The notes beneath the pieces were generated by a model. The model saw only the letters and a program-made list of their open reading frames with translations, had not been told where the DNA came from and ran no database searches. Both the position numbers and the translations under genes were made by a program. This document shows, one piece after another, positions 48,020 to 60,772 of a DNA stretch of 64,000 nt; the first letter of the stretch is position 1; each line of letters starts with the position of its first letter. Source of the stretch: Sipunculus nudus (Eukaryota > Annelida > Sipuncula > Golfingiida > Sipunculidae); contig CM049319.1 of the NCBI GenBank assembly GCA_026874595.1, positions 59,464,917 to 59,528,916 on the forward strand, given 5' to 3'.

Positions 48020-48259
48020 ATGGATTTCGCACTCTTGGTTTGCATTAGCTTTATTGTGCTTATATCACTTAAGATCGGTTCGGTTAACATGGACCTCGAG
48101 CAGTTGTACTTGGCCGGATTGTTACCAATGTCGTCTGCTGATGGGGATCCCATCGGGCCCGGCGTGCTTCCCGCCATCCGCCTGGCCCTGAATGACGTCA
48201 ACACCTCACCCCACATTTTACCACGTCACCATCTAACTCTCATTTGGAACGACACTGAG
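48020..48259 (+). CDS. GABBR2-like: Exon 1 of a second GABA-B receptor 2-like gene
   Basis: 80 codons. A signal peptide (MDFALLVCISFIVLISLKIG, residues 1-20) is followed by LEQLYLAGLLPMSS and GPGVLPAIRLALNDVNTSPH, ending LTLIWNDTE. This is the first strand and helix of the Venus-flytrap domain; vertebrate GABA-B2 has GRGVLPAVELAI and ends exon 1 at a similar LYDTE. The ATG context is GACGATGG. The exon ends GAG|GTAAGC, phase 0, as in the vertebrate gene. It lies 29 kb downstream of the first locus in the same orientation. No exon 2 is visible up to base 64000. Confidence 0.88.
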
Positions 48260-49714
48260 GTAAGCAGAATATGTTACGTTGGAATTCAATTTAATTTATT
48301 GCATTTTAAATAGCTTTGGTAGCATCCATGGCAAAAAAACACTTCATTTAAACTTCAAACACAAAACTGTTTTACTTTCATATTAAAGCTCAATAAATTT
48401 ATATAATTTCAAAAATGTTTTCTGTCTAAAGGTACATGTATATATGTTCCTGAAATTTCCAAGAATAGGTTTTATATTATTTTCAATGTTAAAATGTCTT
48501 TTAAAACTAAGTTTTTCCAAGAACTGAACAAGAGCGAACCACTTTTAGCTGACTTGTGTCAAGCTTAATGACAATGTCTTCCTGATTTTTCTTTTGTTCA
48601 TCTACAATATTTTTTTTTTTTTTTTTTTTTGTTTAAAACTGATAATTAATACATCGTTTGAAATTAAATCATTTAATTCTAAATTTTACAAGAATGAAAC
48701 GAGTAGTCGAAAACATTTTCTTTGACTTCAAAACTAAGGGATTATCGCAAAAGGGATGGTACTTCAAATGAAGATATGAAAAAAATGCTTTATTTCCACC
48801 CACAAATGCAACTAAACAATAGATAGCAGATACAAATGCCGAAAATGATCGAACATGCTCAAACGATTTAATTTCTGCAAAAGAAATTGTCCTGATAAAC
48901 TATCGAATTACACCGCAAGAGAAAACGGACTGCCGAAATTTTTTTTTTAGTATAAGCGCTAAAATATATATAAAATTCAATTGTGAACTGAAATGTGGAC
49001 TCTAATAGATATGCCCGCCATGGTTAACAAAATTGCTCTGCGAATACCCTATACATCGTCACTCCGAGGTCCAGGGCAATCGGGTGTGACCTGAACAGGT
49101 GGCCAGGCCACACCGTGAGGCGGAACATTAACAATTATTGAAAATTGTAATACAACAAAAGCACTGATTGCAGGACCTAATTTATAGATATAAAGTAACG
49201 AACTCTAAAGCTAAAATTAGCAATATCTCTTTCTTCCAGAAAACAATTCTCAAAATACTCAAAAACTTATAGTGAGACAAAGGAAAAAAACTAGTATCCG
49301 TTTTAGAAGAAATTATGTAGAAATATAGTTTCCAGGTATTTTCTCATTGCTTGTTTACCTAAGCTGATTTTATATGCTTTATGCTGGTTTCACGTTAAAC
49401 ATGTAATTGTTATTCATCATGCATATTGATCACACTACTTATTATATAATTAACACTGAATATACTATTATATATAATACGCTCTTTCGATGTTTATTTC
49501 TTTGGTTCAAAATTGTATTTCGATGCAACTGAAATTTAAAACGTAGGGTTTTCACTTGTACCCTACTGCTTGGGGTAGTCAAAATCTGACACCCACAATG
49601 CACCGCGGCTTCCGAATGCACCACCGGCGTAGGTATAAATGTAGTGAAGAGGAAAAATTGTATAAACATGGGTGGCCTTGTCGTTAGAATTTTACGGATT
49701 CAGTAATATTCTGC
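48260..49714 (+). other. First intron of the second receptor gene (start)
   Basis: No exon found. T21 run at 48610-48630. The intron probably continues to the window end. Confidence 0.6.
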
Positions 49715-49805
49715 AAACAAGCGCATGTGGAATGCAAACAGAAGGCGTTAACTTGAAATGTAACAAATTTTGATTTTGAGGTTAGACAATTAAGGCAAAT
49801 AGCCC
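49715..49805 (-). repeat. Dispersed repeat fragment, inverted copy
   Basis: Reverse complement matches 6603-6702 with an identical core AAATCAAAATTTGTTACATT that extends a few more bases. It shows that this family is dispersed and not only part of the tandem duplication. Confidence 0.65.
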
Positions 49806-49997
49806 AATCTGTCCGACGTAGCCCAAACAGAAGAGGTTGGCGAAAGGGCGAAAGGGTGAACATGTATGATTTTTGCCGGGACCGCACGGAGTACGGGACA
49901 CGACATTTATAGGAAATATAGCATGCTGCTACCACAAGGATCGGTACATATAAAATCTCTGAACATGCATGCCATAAATTTCGAATCTTTGCTATAA

Positions 49998-50303
49998 CCA
50001 GTGACGAATCCAGAAATTCGAGAACAGGGGGCGCTAATATTGAACTGGCAGTTGACGGGTATTACAAAAATTAAGTACTCAATTTTTTGTTTTGTAAATT
50101 TAATATATATATATATATGCCATCCATATTAATCATATTTACATGGGGAGGGAATGGGAGGATAAGCAGAGCTCTATAGGCTAATGGGAAGGCCGTGCCT
50201 CACTCACAGACGAAGGCAATTTCGGGGAGGGGGGGGTGGGGGGCAGAGATTCCTCGGTGTTTTGACCCAGAAGAGTATGATATCAGTAAGACTCCCTCTC
50301 TAA

Positions 50304-50361
<58 letters not shown>

Positions 50362-50550
50362 AATCACAAAGCTGTTAACTGATATGCTCAACTTCTGAAT
50401 TGGAAAATTATATACATAATGATCTTATTACTAAGGAATAAATATGAAAATTTTAAAATAAATTACAAATAACTTGTAAAAGAACTTGATAAAATGAGAG
50501 ATGTTACACCTAAACAGAGGGGGCGCCCTCTGACTCCGCAATTGATAACA
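49998..50550. mobile_element. Possible hAT-like non-autonomous element (weak)
   Basis: The left end CAGTGACGAATCCAGAAATT resembles the CAGTGGCGGATCCAGGAATT-type termini of small hAT elements, and GGGGGCGC occurs at 50027 and 50519. The right end is too degraded to match, and no target duplication was found. It includes the TA run at 50308-50358. Confidence 0.3.
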
Positions 50551-52418
50551 TCATTCAGATAGGAAATCAACTGACAAGGACAGCGTTCAAGTGGATCAGC
50601 TTCAGGTTTCCCATCATCATGCCGCTCCTCGAATGAACAATACAACATATTTATTAGAAAATTATAACGCCTGCGTCACTTAGCAGGTAAAATAAATATA
50701 GCATAAGCGCGTGTTAAGAGGTTTCTTAAGGTTAAGTAAATCGATGCTATAGTGTCCCATCTGATGGATTAAAACAAGATTTGCGGCTGGACACGCGTCC
50801 CTTAATCACTTAAACCCCTAAAAGCAGCAGCTGCCCAGAAATCCAACAAATCATTGATTAACCTAATTAATTTTCTGAAGTATCATTGTATGTCATTGTC
50901 CTCTGTCTCGATTAGCACAGGTGTTTTGTGTCAACATAGTACACTCACGGAGACGTACCTAGCCAATTTGGTTGATAAAAATGATACATGTAGATCTGCA
51001 AGTGTATCTAAGTCACCAATCCACATGCGAAATAGAATGGGATTATAAGCGCTAAATATGATAAGTAACTGTAAAAGGGGAAACCGCGATATCTACAGTC
51101 ATACCAGTTCATATAGTTAAATTGTGGTCACAATTTTAATAGGTATACATCCCTAAATAATAATGGTTTACATCATATTACGTACGCAACCGATAACTCG
51201 TGTCACAAGAAATCATTCTCATATCAAATGGCAAAGTGGCTGTAAAATGTGTGTAATGTCATGTGCTTCCTTGGACAAAAATACTTGGTAAGTAAAGGGA
51301 AACAATCGGGATTATTCTCACAGAGGCAAATAATCTCTTTTCAGAAATGTAATAAGTCCAATATATATATTTAACTCACACACTGCTTCATATTCGCGAG
51401 GGTTTCAAATTCGCAATATAGAGTTGAAATTGTTGGAAAAACTGTAGTGAAATACATAGCTAAGCAATCGTTTTATATTGACTATACCTCAGCGCATGAG
51501 TTAACAGAGTATATAGTATTACTGTCCGGGCATGATTTAAAGCCAGCTCTTCATCTTACTTTTCTGTAGAATTGATGTGATTCCTTCCTTAGTCCGTGTA
51601 CATAATAATGAATTGAAGGCCATCGTTATTTGTAAAATTTTATGTAACGCGCTTCTCACGTATGTGTAGGTTCTTCTACATGTTGTTAGTAAACATGGTA
51701 CATGTAAGGTGCATGCGTTGCAAAACGCTCTTTCTAGTTCATCCGACTTGCCGCCAGATGGCCTTGATGAATGGTTTAGATCATTTGGCATCCCACATAC
51801 TATAAACACGAGTATAAAAACAAAATGAACAGCCCATTTGCGGTAAGATTGGCGATTACGGCCTATTTTTGTAAAAGCTTCAAGGGATTAAATTTAATTA
51901 ATAGACATCAGATATCGGAATATGCCCCTTTAATTTTCTAGACGGAACTTATCCGGTCATAGTTAGGTAATTATGAAAAGGAAAGTATCCGGTGTTTAAT
52001 AGTTATTATATGTTAAATAAAATTGCACTTTTTAAATTTTTTTTCAAACCAACCAGAGTAAATATATATATATATATATTTTCAATTACTGATATTGGTA
52101 ATATTTTATACACATTTGTTTTCTATAAAATACGACATAAAATACAAAAAACATACACATATTTAAATTGGTTTCAATTGATTAAAAAAAAAAAATAAAA
52201 ATCGTTGTACAAGGTATAGAACCTTTGCAGGTTTACACCCATCAGCTACTTCCCACACGTAATACCATAAAATATACAACTATAATACTCGTAGATGAGA
52301 AACTATTATTTATTTCATCTTTTTGTTTTCTTTCTTTTAATTCAAAGCTGTAGGAATGCATCGGCAGATCACGATCGGATATTTGGTCGGTCCTTCTTAA
52401 GATCGGAAGATGGCGCGC

Positions 52419-52498
<80 letters not shown>

Positions 52499-53560
52499 AA
52501 CACACAAAACAAAAACTTAAATGCGCAATTTTAGAACTTTATTTTTAATCAAACCCAGTATTTAATTCTGAAATTTCTGGATCCCCACTGGTTTGAATTT
52601 ATTATTCTGAAATGTTCTGAACTTTTGATGTCCTAAGTTGTGCTATATAATCATAATACAAGATATGAAAAGTGCGACGCGAAAGAGACCGATTTGTGCT
52701 CGGACGGACAAGGGGTGATCATTAATGCTCTGATGACCTATGGTCAACTGAGCTAAAAAAAGTGCATGTATTGTCCAAGAAGCATGCGGAAGGTCCAATT
52801 TGGTTTGGTCAGGTTCACTGAAATGTTTTTACTTTACCAATTAATTCTGTTTTACGTTAACGGCTAGGGAAATCTTTTACATTATCGTTTGATTTCGCAT
52901 TACATTATTGGTTAGTGGTACGTTATCGGTCATTTATTTATTACGTTATCAGTTGGTTTTACATTATCAGTTGTAACAGTCCCATAATTATTTTGGTAGT
53001 TCTACAGAAGGCCTTAGGCCACACCTGTTCTTCTTCATCTGATACTAAACACTAGTATGCAAATATTCCAGTGTCCAGAGGGTTATTTTACCCAGGATCA
53101 TTTTTATACCCACCTTGTCTCATTAATGTATTCTTGTAAATGTGGTTCTCCATTATGAAACAGAAATATTTAACTTATTTGCCGACCCCACATCAGTGAA
53201 TACAAAACCACAAGTGTGCCTTGGGAGGACCAATACACTATCAATTGCCAGTCGATAAACAAATGAAGCATAGAACCGACCTTTAGAGAGTGAGAATAAA
53301 AACTGCTTATTTTGATATTATGGCCCTGTTTCTTGACTTTTAATTGGTACGAGCCAGGTTGACATTTTCCTGGATTGTTGTGCCTCCTTTCGAGTTTTAC
53401 ATTTGCAAACTTTAATGTTGGCATTTACAATTACTCTTTTATTAAAGATTTTATTTTGGTGGAGGTAACCGCCGCCATTTTCAATATTTTAATATTTACA
53501 TCTGCAGAATTCCATTCCGCTTTCGGATTACGTGACATGGCATTATCGCACGCTTCCTCT
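50551..53560 (+). other. Intron sequence, no exon supported
   Basis: TA microsatellite at 52422-52495, poly-A near 52185-52200 and TA at 52061-52078. Remaining short frames show no receptor similarity. Confidence 0.55.
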
Positions 53561-53564
53561 GTTT

Positions 53565-53705
53565 TTTTCCTGGCGGTAACCAGGCTCGGTGACCACTGCA
53601 CTTGCGAGCCCTGGGTGCGTTATCTATCCCATTGCTGGGTCGAACCCCCGAAGCAGGGCCGGCGAGCAAGATATTCCCATTAAGTCTATTCAAGTCTCTT
53701 ACACC
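53565..53705 (-). mobile_element. tRNA-derived SINE fragment (minus strand)
   Basis: The minus strand reads CTTCGGGGGTTCGACCCAGC, containing the B-box consensus GGTTCGACCC. The upstream part toward 53700 gives no clear A box. Probably a 3' piece of a SINE. Confidence 0.4.
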
Positions 53706-53909
53706 ATCTTCAGAGAGATATTACTCACAAACCATCAATTAATAATAATGGTTAACATTTTGTTTCATAGAATTATTTCATGTGTATCTTTAATAGAGAA
53801 TCATTTGTTAACTTTTCCGCAATTTAAAATGAAGAAATATTAGAAGGAAAGATGATAAATATATGATAAAAATGCCTGAAAATGTATGTATGTTCTAAGA
53901 TGACATTAT

Positions 53910-55046
53910 TGTATCCGCCAAAACGAAGTTTTTGACCGGGTTCCGCCGCCGCCGCCGCCGCGTTCGTTTCCGGAGAACTCCTCTGAGACTACTGGACGTA
54001 TTTTTCCGAAACTTACACAAATTATCGGGTCACATGTAAACTGGTGCCTAACCAAGTGACCTTGACCTCTGACCTTTCCTCTCTGCCAAGTGTCCGTTTG
54101 TGCGTCTGTTTCCACACACTAACCCACATATCTCGGGAACCGTTTGACCGATCAGGAAAAAATATTACACAAATGTAGCCCTGGGATAGCTTTATAACAT
54201 ACACAAAAAAAGGTGGCGCCACCTGCAACCATTTTTGCACAGTGTCCATCTGTTCATCTGCCTTAGGTTAAAATCGCTCATATCTCTGCAGTGGTTTGAC
54301 TAATTCACCTAAAATTCGGCATGCGTATACATCCTAGATAGCTTTCTTGATTTTATGACAGGTGGCGCCACCTACATTCACGTTAACGCTGCAGACATCG
54401 AAGCTCAGATCTCGGGAACCGTTTGACCAATCAGGAAAAAAATTTACACAAATGTAGCCCTGGGATAGCTTTATAACATACACAAATATGGTGGCGCCAC
54501 CTGCAGCCATTTTTGCACAGTGTCCATCTGTTTGTCTGCCTTAAGTTAAAATCACTCATATCTCTGCAGTGGTTTGACCAAATTACCTGAAATTCGGCAT
54601 GCGTATACATCCCGCATAGCTTTCTTGATTTTATGACAGGTGGCGCCACCTACATTCACGTTCACGATGTAGAGATCCATGCTTGTATCCCCGGACTCGT
54701 TTTACCAATCAGGATAAAAATTTACACAAATGTAGCCATTGGATAGCTTTATTATATACACAAAAATGGTGGCCCCACCTGCAGCCATTTTTGCACAGTG
54801 TCCATCTGTTTGTCTGCTGTGGGATAAAATCACTCATATCTCTGCAGTGGTTTGACTTTTCCACATGAAATTTTGCATGTGTATACATCTTGGATAGTTT
54901 CTCGTTCAAATAACAGGTGGCACCACCTACAATCATGTTTATGTGGCAGAGATCCATTCTAATATGTAACACATGTAACTCTATTTCCCCTTGCCACTCA
55001 ATCCATGCCTCACTTCACCCGTCCTTCTCTGATTTTGGCGGATACA
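53910..55046. mobile_element. 1.1-kb element with perfect 14-bp terminal inverted repeats
   Basis: TGTATCCGCCAAAA at 53910-53923 and its exact inverse TTTTGGCGGATACA at 55033-55046. Inside is a GCC-triplet run (53944-53961) and three tandem units of about 279 bases starting at 54130, 54409 and 54687. No transposase coding and no convincing target duplication was found, so the superfamily is unclear. Confidence 0.75.
54130..54965 (+). repeat. Three tandem units of about 279 bp with GGTGGCGCCACC palindromes
   Basis: Each unit starts ATCTCGGGAACCGTTTGACC or a diverged form. Units 1 and 2 carry the 14-base palindrome AGGTGGCGCCACCT or its 12-base core twice (54211, 54360, 54490, 54638). Unit 3 has decayed forms. 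The repeat has no credible open frame of its own. Confidence 0.85.
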
Positions 55047-55425
55047 CGTAGTCGCTTGTCGACTACCCGTATTCTAGTTGTTAAATATAATCGGTATATG
55101 TGATATATCGTGTTTCTGTAATAAAATCATAAGACCAACAACAAAGGCGTCTTTTCTGTATAGCAGATCTAATAATTTTAAGACATTCCGATTATTTTAA
55201 GTATGTCTTAGGCTGTTTCCAGATCAATTAGATCATCTTAAACACCGGTTTGCACCTATGTCCGGGTGTCCGAGAACCCATGTTAATAAATAGCAGATAT
55301 GTGGGGCATCAATTTTCCAAGATAAACTGTGTCCAGTATTTTAAGTATTTGATAGAATCTGGCCTAATATTAATTTCATGTCAGGTAAAAGAAAAGGATA
55401 TAAAAAAATATTAATGAAAACATTT

Positions 55426-55430
<5 letters not shown>
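55047..55430 (+). other. Intron sequence
   Basis: Nothing recognised. Confidence 0.5.

Positions 55431-55463
<33 letters not shown>
55431..55463. repeat. (TA)n microsatellite
   Basis: TA run ending 17 bases before the 21-bp minisatellite. Confidence 0.95.
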
Positions 55464-55475
<12 letters not shown>

Positions 55476-55478
55476 AAG

Positions 55479-55796
55479 ATTGCGAGGGAACGCAAACAGA
55501 TCGCAAGGGAACTCGATATTATCGCGAGGGAACGCGAAAAAGATCGCTCGGAAACACGAAAAGATCGCGAGGGAACGTGAAACGATCGCGCGGGAACGCG
55601 ATATAATGGCGAAGGAACGCGAAAGGATCGCAAGGGAACGCAAAAAAGATCGCGAGGGAACGCGAAAAGATCGCGAGAAAACGCGATATTATCACGAGGG
55701 AACGCGTTATTATCGCGAGGGAACGCGAAAAGATCGCGAGGGAACGCGATATTATCGCGGGGGAACGCGAAAAGATCGCGAGGGAACGCGATATTT
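55479..55796 (+). repeat. 21-bp CpG-rich minisatellite, about 15 units
   Basis: Two unit types alternate: CGCGAGGGAACGCGAAAAGAT and the same with TATTAT in place of AAAGAT. Two units have one extra A. Each unit holds the interrupted dyad TCGCG-AGGGAA-CGCGA and several CpGs, unlike the AT-rich flanks. The plus-strand frame reads REGTRKD/REGTRYY and the minus frame FAFPRDL-like; both are artefacts of the 21-base period. Confidence 0.93.
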
Positions 55797-58700
55797 ACCC
55801 AGAAAAAAAATATCACGTATGTCACTTTATGGGCTCTATATTGCTTGGACCGCTCCGAGTGGACATGTAACAACTTGGGGAAATGACAGTGCTTTTCTAA
55901 GTGCCCCTCTGAATTCCTTTTGTTCTTTTGACGGCATTTGGACTCATTTAATATTGTCCATTGCTTGAGAATAAAAAAAAAAACAGGGAAAATGACTTAA
56001 TACTGCACATCAGCTTAATATATAATTCATTGGATATACGACAAACGCAGACTGGACTCGGGGATAAGACAAGCATCAGTCGACAACTGGTCAATAAGGG
56101 CCTTGGACAAGTCAACATAGCGAGTTACAAAGGATAGCGCCGTGTCCACGTTTTATGATGATTTCATGAAACCTGTATACCGTTTCCGATGTCATTATCG
56201 AGAAATCAATCTCCATTAACTGGCCCTAAGCGGATTGTAATCAGCAGTTATCTTTCTGTACAACATACTTACTGGCCACTGAAAACCATTTATACAGTAA
56301 CGGAGATCATTAAACTGTAAACAAAAAGCTTGTAACCCATATGCGCATAACGTTATATGCGGCCCCGTTTCACTATTTAAGTCTTGTTAACGGTATTTCG
56401 AATAGGAATGCGAAATTCTTGTACTCTTTTTTTATTGCACAACGTATTGTTTTTTTTTTATTTAAATGGACCGGTTTGATATATAATGTCTATTAATTAA
56501 AGATAATCCCTTGAAACTTTTATAAATAATAGGTAATAAATATCAAATCCCACGCTGTTCGTTTTATTAATATACACATGTTAATAACAGATAAGGGGCC
56601 GCAAACATGAACTCAACACATTAAACAAGGACATATGACAATTTACAATGGGCGTTTGCCTCTAGTGACTTTTGAACATCCACTCATCCAATCACCTGCG
56701 TTTGCATCAGAAGTACACAAAGCAAGCAAGAAATCACATAAATTATACAGAAAAGATAGCCGAAAGGCTGACTTTAATTGGCTAACTTTAATTAATTTTT
56801 TTTTATGTTTTATGTATATCCTGGCCTCCATTTAGGAAAAAAAACAGGTTCATAGTGATTATAAACACACCGGTTTCTATTATATTAATTCATTCACTGT
56901 CTAGGTAGACTTAAAAGTACATTTTTTCCCAAAAAAATCAAATAAATATTTTTAAAAATATCATGTGAATATTTTAATTTTATGGGAACAGGTATTAGTA
57001 TTTCGCGAAACACAACTGTTTTTATAATATTCATATATAGATTTCCGTGCATCTGTTAGATTACCATTTAAATTTAGATCTTTATTTAAATATTAAGCAT
57101 CATCAGCATCATCACCATTACAGTTCGTGAGATAGTCTTATTTACACGTTTCATAAATAAATGTGACAGAACATTGATCACCTAAACAAACTCGGTCGAA
57201 ATGCTGCACACAGTCATATACATGTATTAAGAATATCATGGAAATTATCGGGAAATTAAGATAAACTCAGCGCGTGAATGATGATTAAAAAGCAAAAGTG
57301 GGATTGCAGCTGCGTTAATTTGTTACCAACCCAAGCACGATTCATGTATTTACCAGTCACTGCAGAACCAATATGTCAGTAAAATGAAAGAGATAATTTT
57401 TCATATGCCTAATCAACGTTTTACCTGAAACAGAAACCAATAAATAATGTTTGCATATTACTCTTGATTTTAAGGAACTATTTCGAGCATTTAGAAATGG
57501 TTTCGGTTTGCTGTATCGTGCCAGCTGTTAATATTTGACTCCACAGTATGTGCAACAAGTTTTTGATGATTGATCAATATCCTATTGGCGACGCGGCGTA
57601 CAGTTCCGTACCTACCGCTTCATAATTCGGTTTGAACGGATTATCATCATCAGCCTTACGCCAGACCGCTCTCCGCATCGTACAATTGGACACAATAGCT
57701 TAACTTGTCTTTAGCCGGCGAACAGTCACTCATTATTGAGTACCAAAAAATCTTGATATGGAGTACCTGATATGGGATACCATTTTATCATGTTAATGAT
57801 GTGAAAGATTAATGACCGGATACGCTTTTGGAAATTGTTCGGTATTTCTGTATAGCACTGTTTCCTCATGTGGACTACCTGGAGGAACGCCACATAATCG
57901 ATGAATGGGATTTTTTTCGGACTCTAGTAGTTGGCGATTATCTTTGCGCCCTCTTCGCCCAGCGTAGTACTTAACAACAAGAGGTAAGCCGCTACAGGAA
58001 AAAAATGTACGTTACACCAGGTATTTTCTAACTCCGGTACAGAAATCGCAGATGTAGTCTTTCTTATTTCTTTATGCACGTTTTAGCCGCGCCCATATTA
58101 GTCGATACGTAGGTGTACGAGTATAAGTGTTTTGTACGGATTCACAATCTGGATAAGCCGTTGAAGCAGAGATTATCCCAGTAAACCCCCTAGGCCAACC
58201 AACGCTGAAAAAAACACGTGTGTACTCCTGGAATTTCCCGATAAAATCGGTGGTTTTAAGCCTCACCGCATGTCATCTCCAGGTATTCAGCAACGTTTCA
58301 ACTCATTTTCATCGTAATTGATTCACTCAAAGTCTTTGCTACGTATGGTGGTGATTCGATTAGAATTTACTGCTTGGTACCGTGTTAATTTACTGACGGG
58401 TAATATTCACAATATTTTTTTTGTAAATTAATATCGCTAAAACCCGATTGGCGTCCCTTGGTGGATTATAGTGTCATCCATAAAACACATCAAAGAAACA
58501 TCCATTAATTAATCAATCATTTACTAAGCAACAATCTTATAAACATAGAAAAGTTTGAAAAAGAGCATTCCTTAAACATCATGAATAATCAACATTAAGA
58601 AGAGTTTTAAAAAGAGTTTTTTTAATAAACAATTGCTTACCACAATGAGAATCTGCATCAACAGCGAGCTTTAAATAATCAAGAATAATCAATTCTCACC

Positions 58701-59489
58701 CAAAGCCAAGTTAGCTCATAGTACATAGTAGCCGTAAATACACGACTCAGTAAGCATTTTTATTGGACTGGTAAGACTTACTTGTGTCGTGATAAAAGCC
58801 ATACGGAGAAATGTAAAGCAGTTGTCTTCCGTTGTACTTTATTGATATCGTTCCTACAGACGAAAATGTTAGCTTTAGGTTACGAATGATGAATAACGAA
58901 AAAGAATACATGGAACTCACAACCGAAATTGAAACTCAATCTCTATTATAACAAGTCATTTTCTGGATCGCATTCAAGTTGGCTCTCGTCAAGTAACCCT
59001 TGAGAGCCATGCTTGCACTCATGCTGTCAGAAATTCAACAAACATGCAGAGTGATTTACCAATATTTTTAGTCAAAACGTAATTTTCCTCGCTTAAGGTA
59101 GATGTTGTTGGAAAGTATACTCAAAAGCCAACGACTGCATGGTTTGGATAATGTCAAGTGGCAGCGTATTTTTTGGCCATGAGGCGTTGTCGAAAATTGA
59201 CGAAGGTATTTGCATCCTGATAGATACAAATAAATGATCATACTCTATTCTCCACAAAGTTTCATCAAAACCATCCTTAATGTTTATGATTAAATAACTA
59301 ACTAAATAACCAAGCCAAAATCATAATACCCACCCATTGAGAAAATAACCATATAACGCGATGCTTGTTTAAAATATATTCTTTAACATATATACTTTCG
59401 GCCTAAAATAAATGTTTGCAGACGTCCCCCAAATTATGTATTAGGTATTAATATTTTAAGTAGAAAGTATATATTTTGCGACGATGTTC
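55797..59489 (+). other. Intron sequence, no exon supported
   Basis: No recognised exon or element. 57530-57720 is complex sequence without visible repeats. Confidence 0.5.
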
Positions 59490-59645
59490 AGCCGCCGTTA
59501 CTTTCTAAGGGATTCAGACCATTTTTTGGCGCCTGGACCCCTCCCCCCTACCCCTTCAGGCCTGGGGACCTGTTTCAGGGGCTGTCTTTAGTTCTCCTGG
59601 ATTGTATCAGACCTGTTCCGAAATCGTAGATGCGACCCTGGAGTA
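59490..59645 (+). repeat. Dispersed repeat, copy 3 of 3
   Basis: Same family as 24845-25012 and 35035-35195. It shows TTTCTAAGGGATTCAGACC, TGGACCCCTCC, GGGGACCTGTTTC and ends AGATGCGACCCTGG. Confidence 0.6.
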
Positions 59646-60172
59646 TCTTATTTGGCACATCTGTTATCATCCTTAGAAAGTTAGAACTGATGCAATATCA
59701 GAACGCGCGTGTATGAAGCAACTGACATGACGTTAAGAATAGCGGATCATAATTGCCTTGGGAGTTAGTAAAATATTGAATAGAATTAGCTGAACCGAAA
59801 AGTGTTCGTAAATCATGGCCGGCGGGCTGTCTGCAGTGGCTGGATAAACGTCATAGAATATCCCGGAGCGCTTTTGATGTACACGATGCCCTTATATAAG
59901 ACGATGACACGAGACATAGGAGCCCTGTCCCGGATGTCATAACGCGTGTCTCCATGTCCCCAGGCGTCTCTTTGTTTTCCTTGTCACCAAACTTTCAGTT
60001 ATCAGGTTCTGATAGCTACGCTTTCAGACACCTTGCTTCATCGAGCTGCACTGATGTTTAATCATTGAATAATGAATGAGCCTGCACGCGATAGAGTCGA
60101 AATCAAATACACAATATTTATATTAAAAACTCTGAACAAAAACACTTGCATAGGAAACGGGATATTCTACGA

Positions 60173-60772
60173 TCATTTGATTGGTCTAATGATTGATATT
60201 TTGTCGGTAATGCTTAACATTCGATCTAAATATAACAATAAATATGTTTCGGCTGATCCGTAGAGGAAGTGTACGCGAGTCATCCGATTTCTCCGCTTGT
60301 CTTGATCATTATTCATGAAATAAACGCCAGAGTGGATAAACGAAGCAGGTTCCTGAAAGCGTAACGGCCATGACTTTAATAGCAGGAAGATGGTGTCGCC
60401 GGCTGTTTGGGAGAAAGGCTTTATGGAGCGAGGGATGTTGTGACAAGAAAAAGGAATCTCGTGTTTCCACATGCACTGTTCTACTGACAATATTTGTAAC
60501 AATGTCCATTTTCCCTGAAGAAACGTCACAGAGCAATATCCATAAAAGTTGGCAAGTTTTCTCTTGGAAGCATCTGTGTAGCCAAAGAACAAAAGCAGGT
60601 GGTCCTTTGAAGCGTTACTTCTACAACATTTATGGAGACCCGTTTTGCCAGTAAATGATGTCGACAAATCAAAATGCCTGACAAATATTTCCATGTTTGC
60701 CTGAATTTTCAAGAATGAAAAGGCGCCTAATTTGAAACGCGTATTTGGAAATAAAACACTTTGGGTTTTCAT
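60173..60772 (-). CDS. Unrecognised 199-codon open frame
   Basis: The longest open frame here that is not created by a short tandem repeat. It begins MKTQSVLFPNTRFKLGAFSF and includes CCRSNASKDHLLLFFGYTDA. No signal peptide, clear membrane helix or known domain was recognised. It is antisense to the presumed first intron of the second receptor gene. A 94-codon frame overlaps on the other strand (60370-60654). It could be a single-exon gene, a decayed element or chance. Confidence 0.25.
   Translation of the reverse strand: MKTQSVLFPNTRFKLGAFSFLKIQANMEIFVRHFDLSTSFTGKTGLHKCCRSNASKDHLLLFFGYTDASKRKLANFYGYCSVTFLQGKWTLLQILSVEQCMWKHEIPFSCHNIPRSIKPFSQTAGDTIFLLLKSWPLRFQEPASFIHSGVYFMNNDQDKRRNRMTRVHFLYGSAETYLLLYLDRMLSITDKISIIRPIK

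Noticed and set aside
55424-55968. Long frames with REGTRKD or FAFPRD repeats on both strands
   Set aside because: Artefacts of the 21-bp minisatellite.
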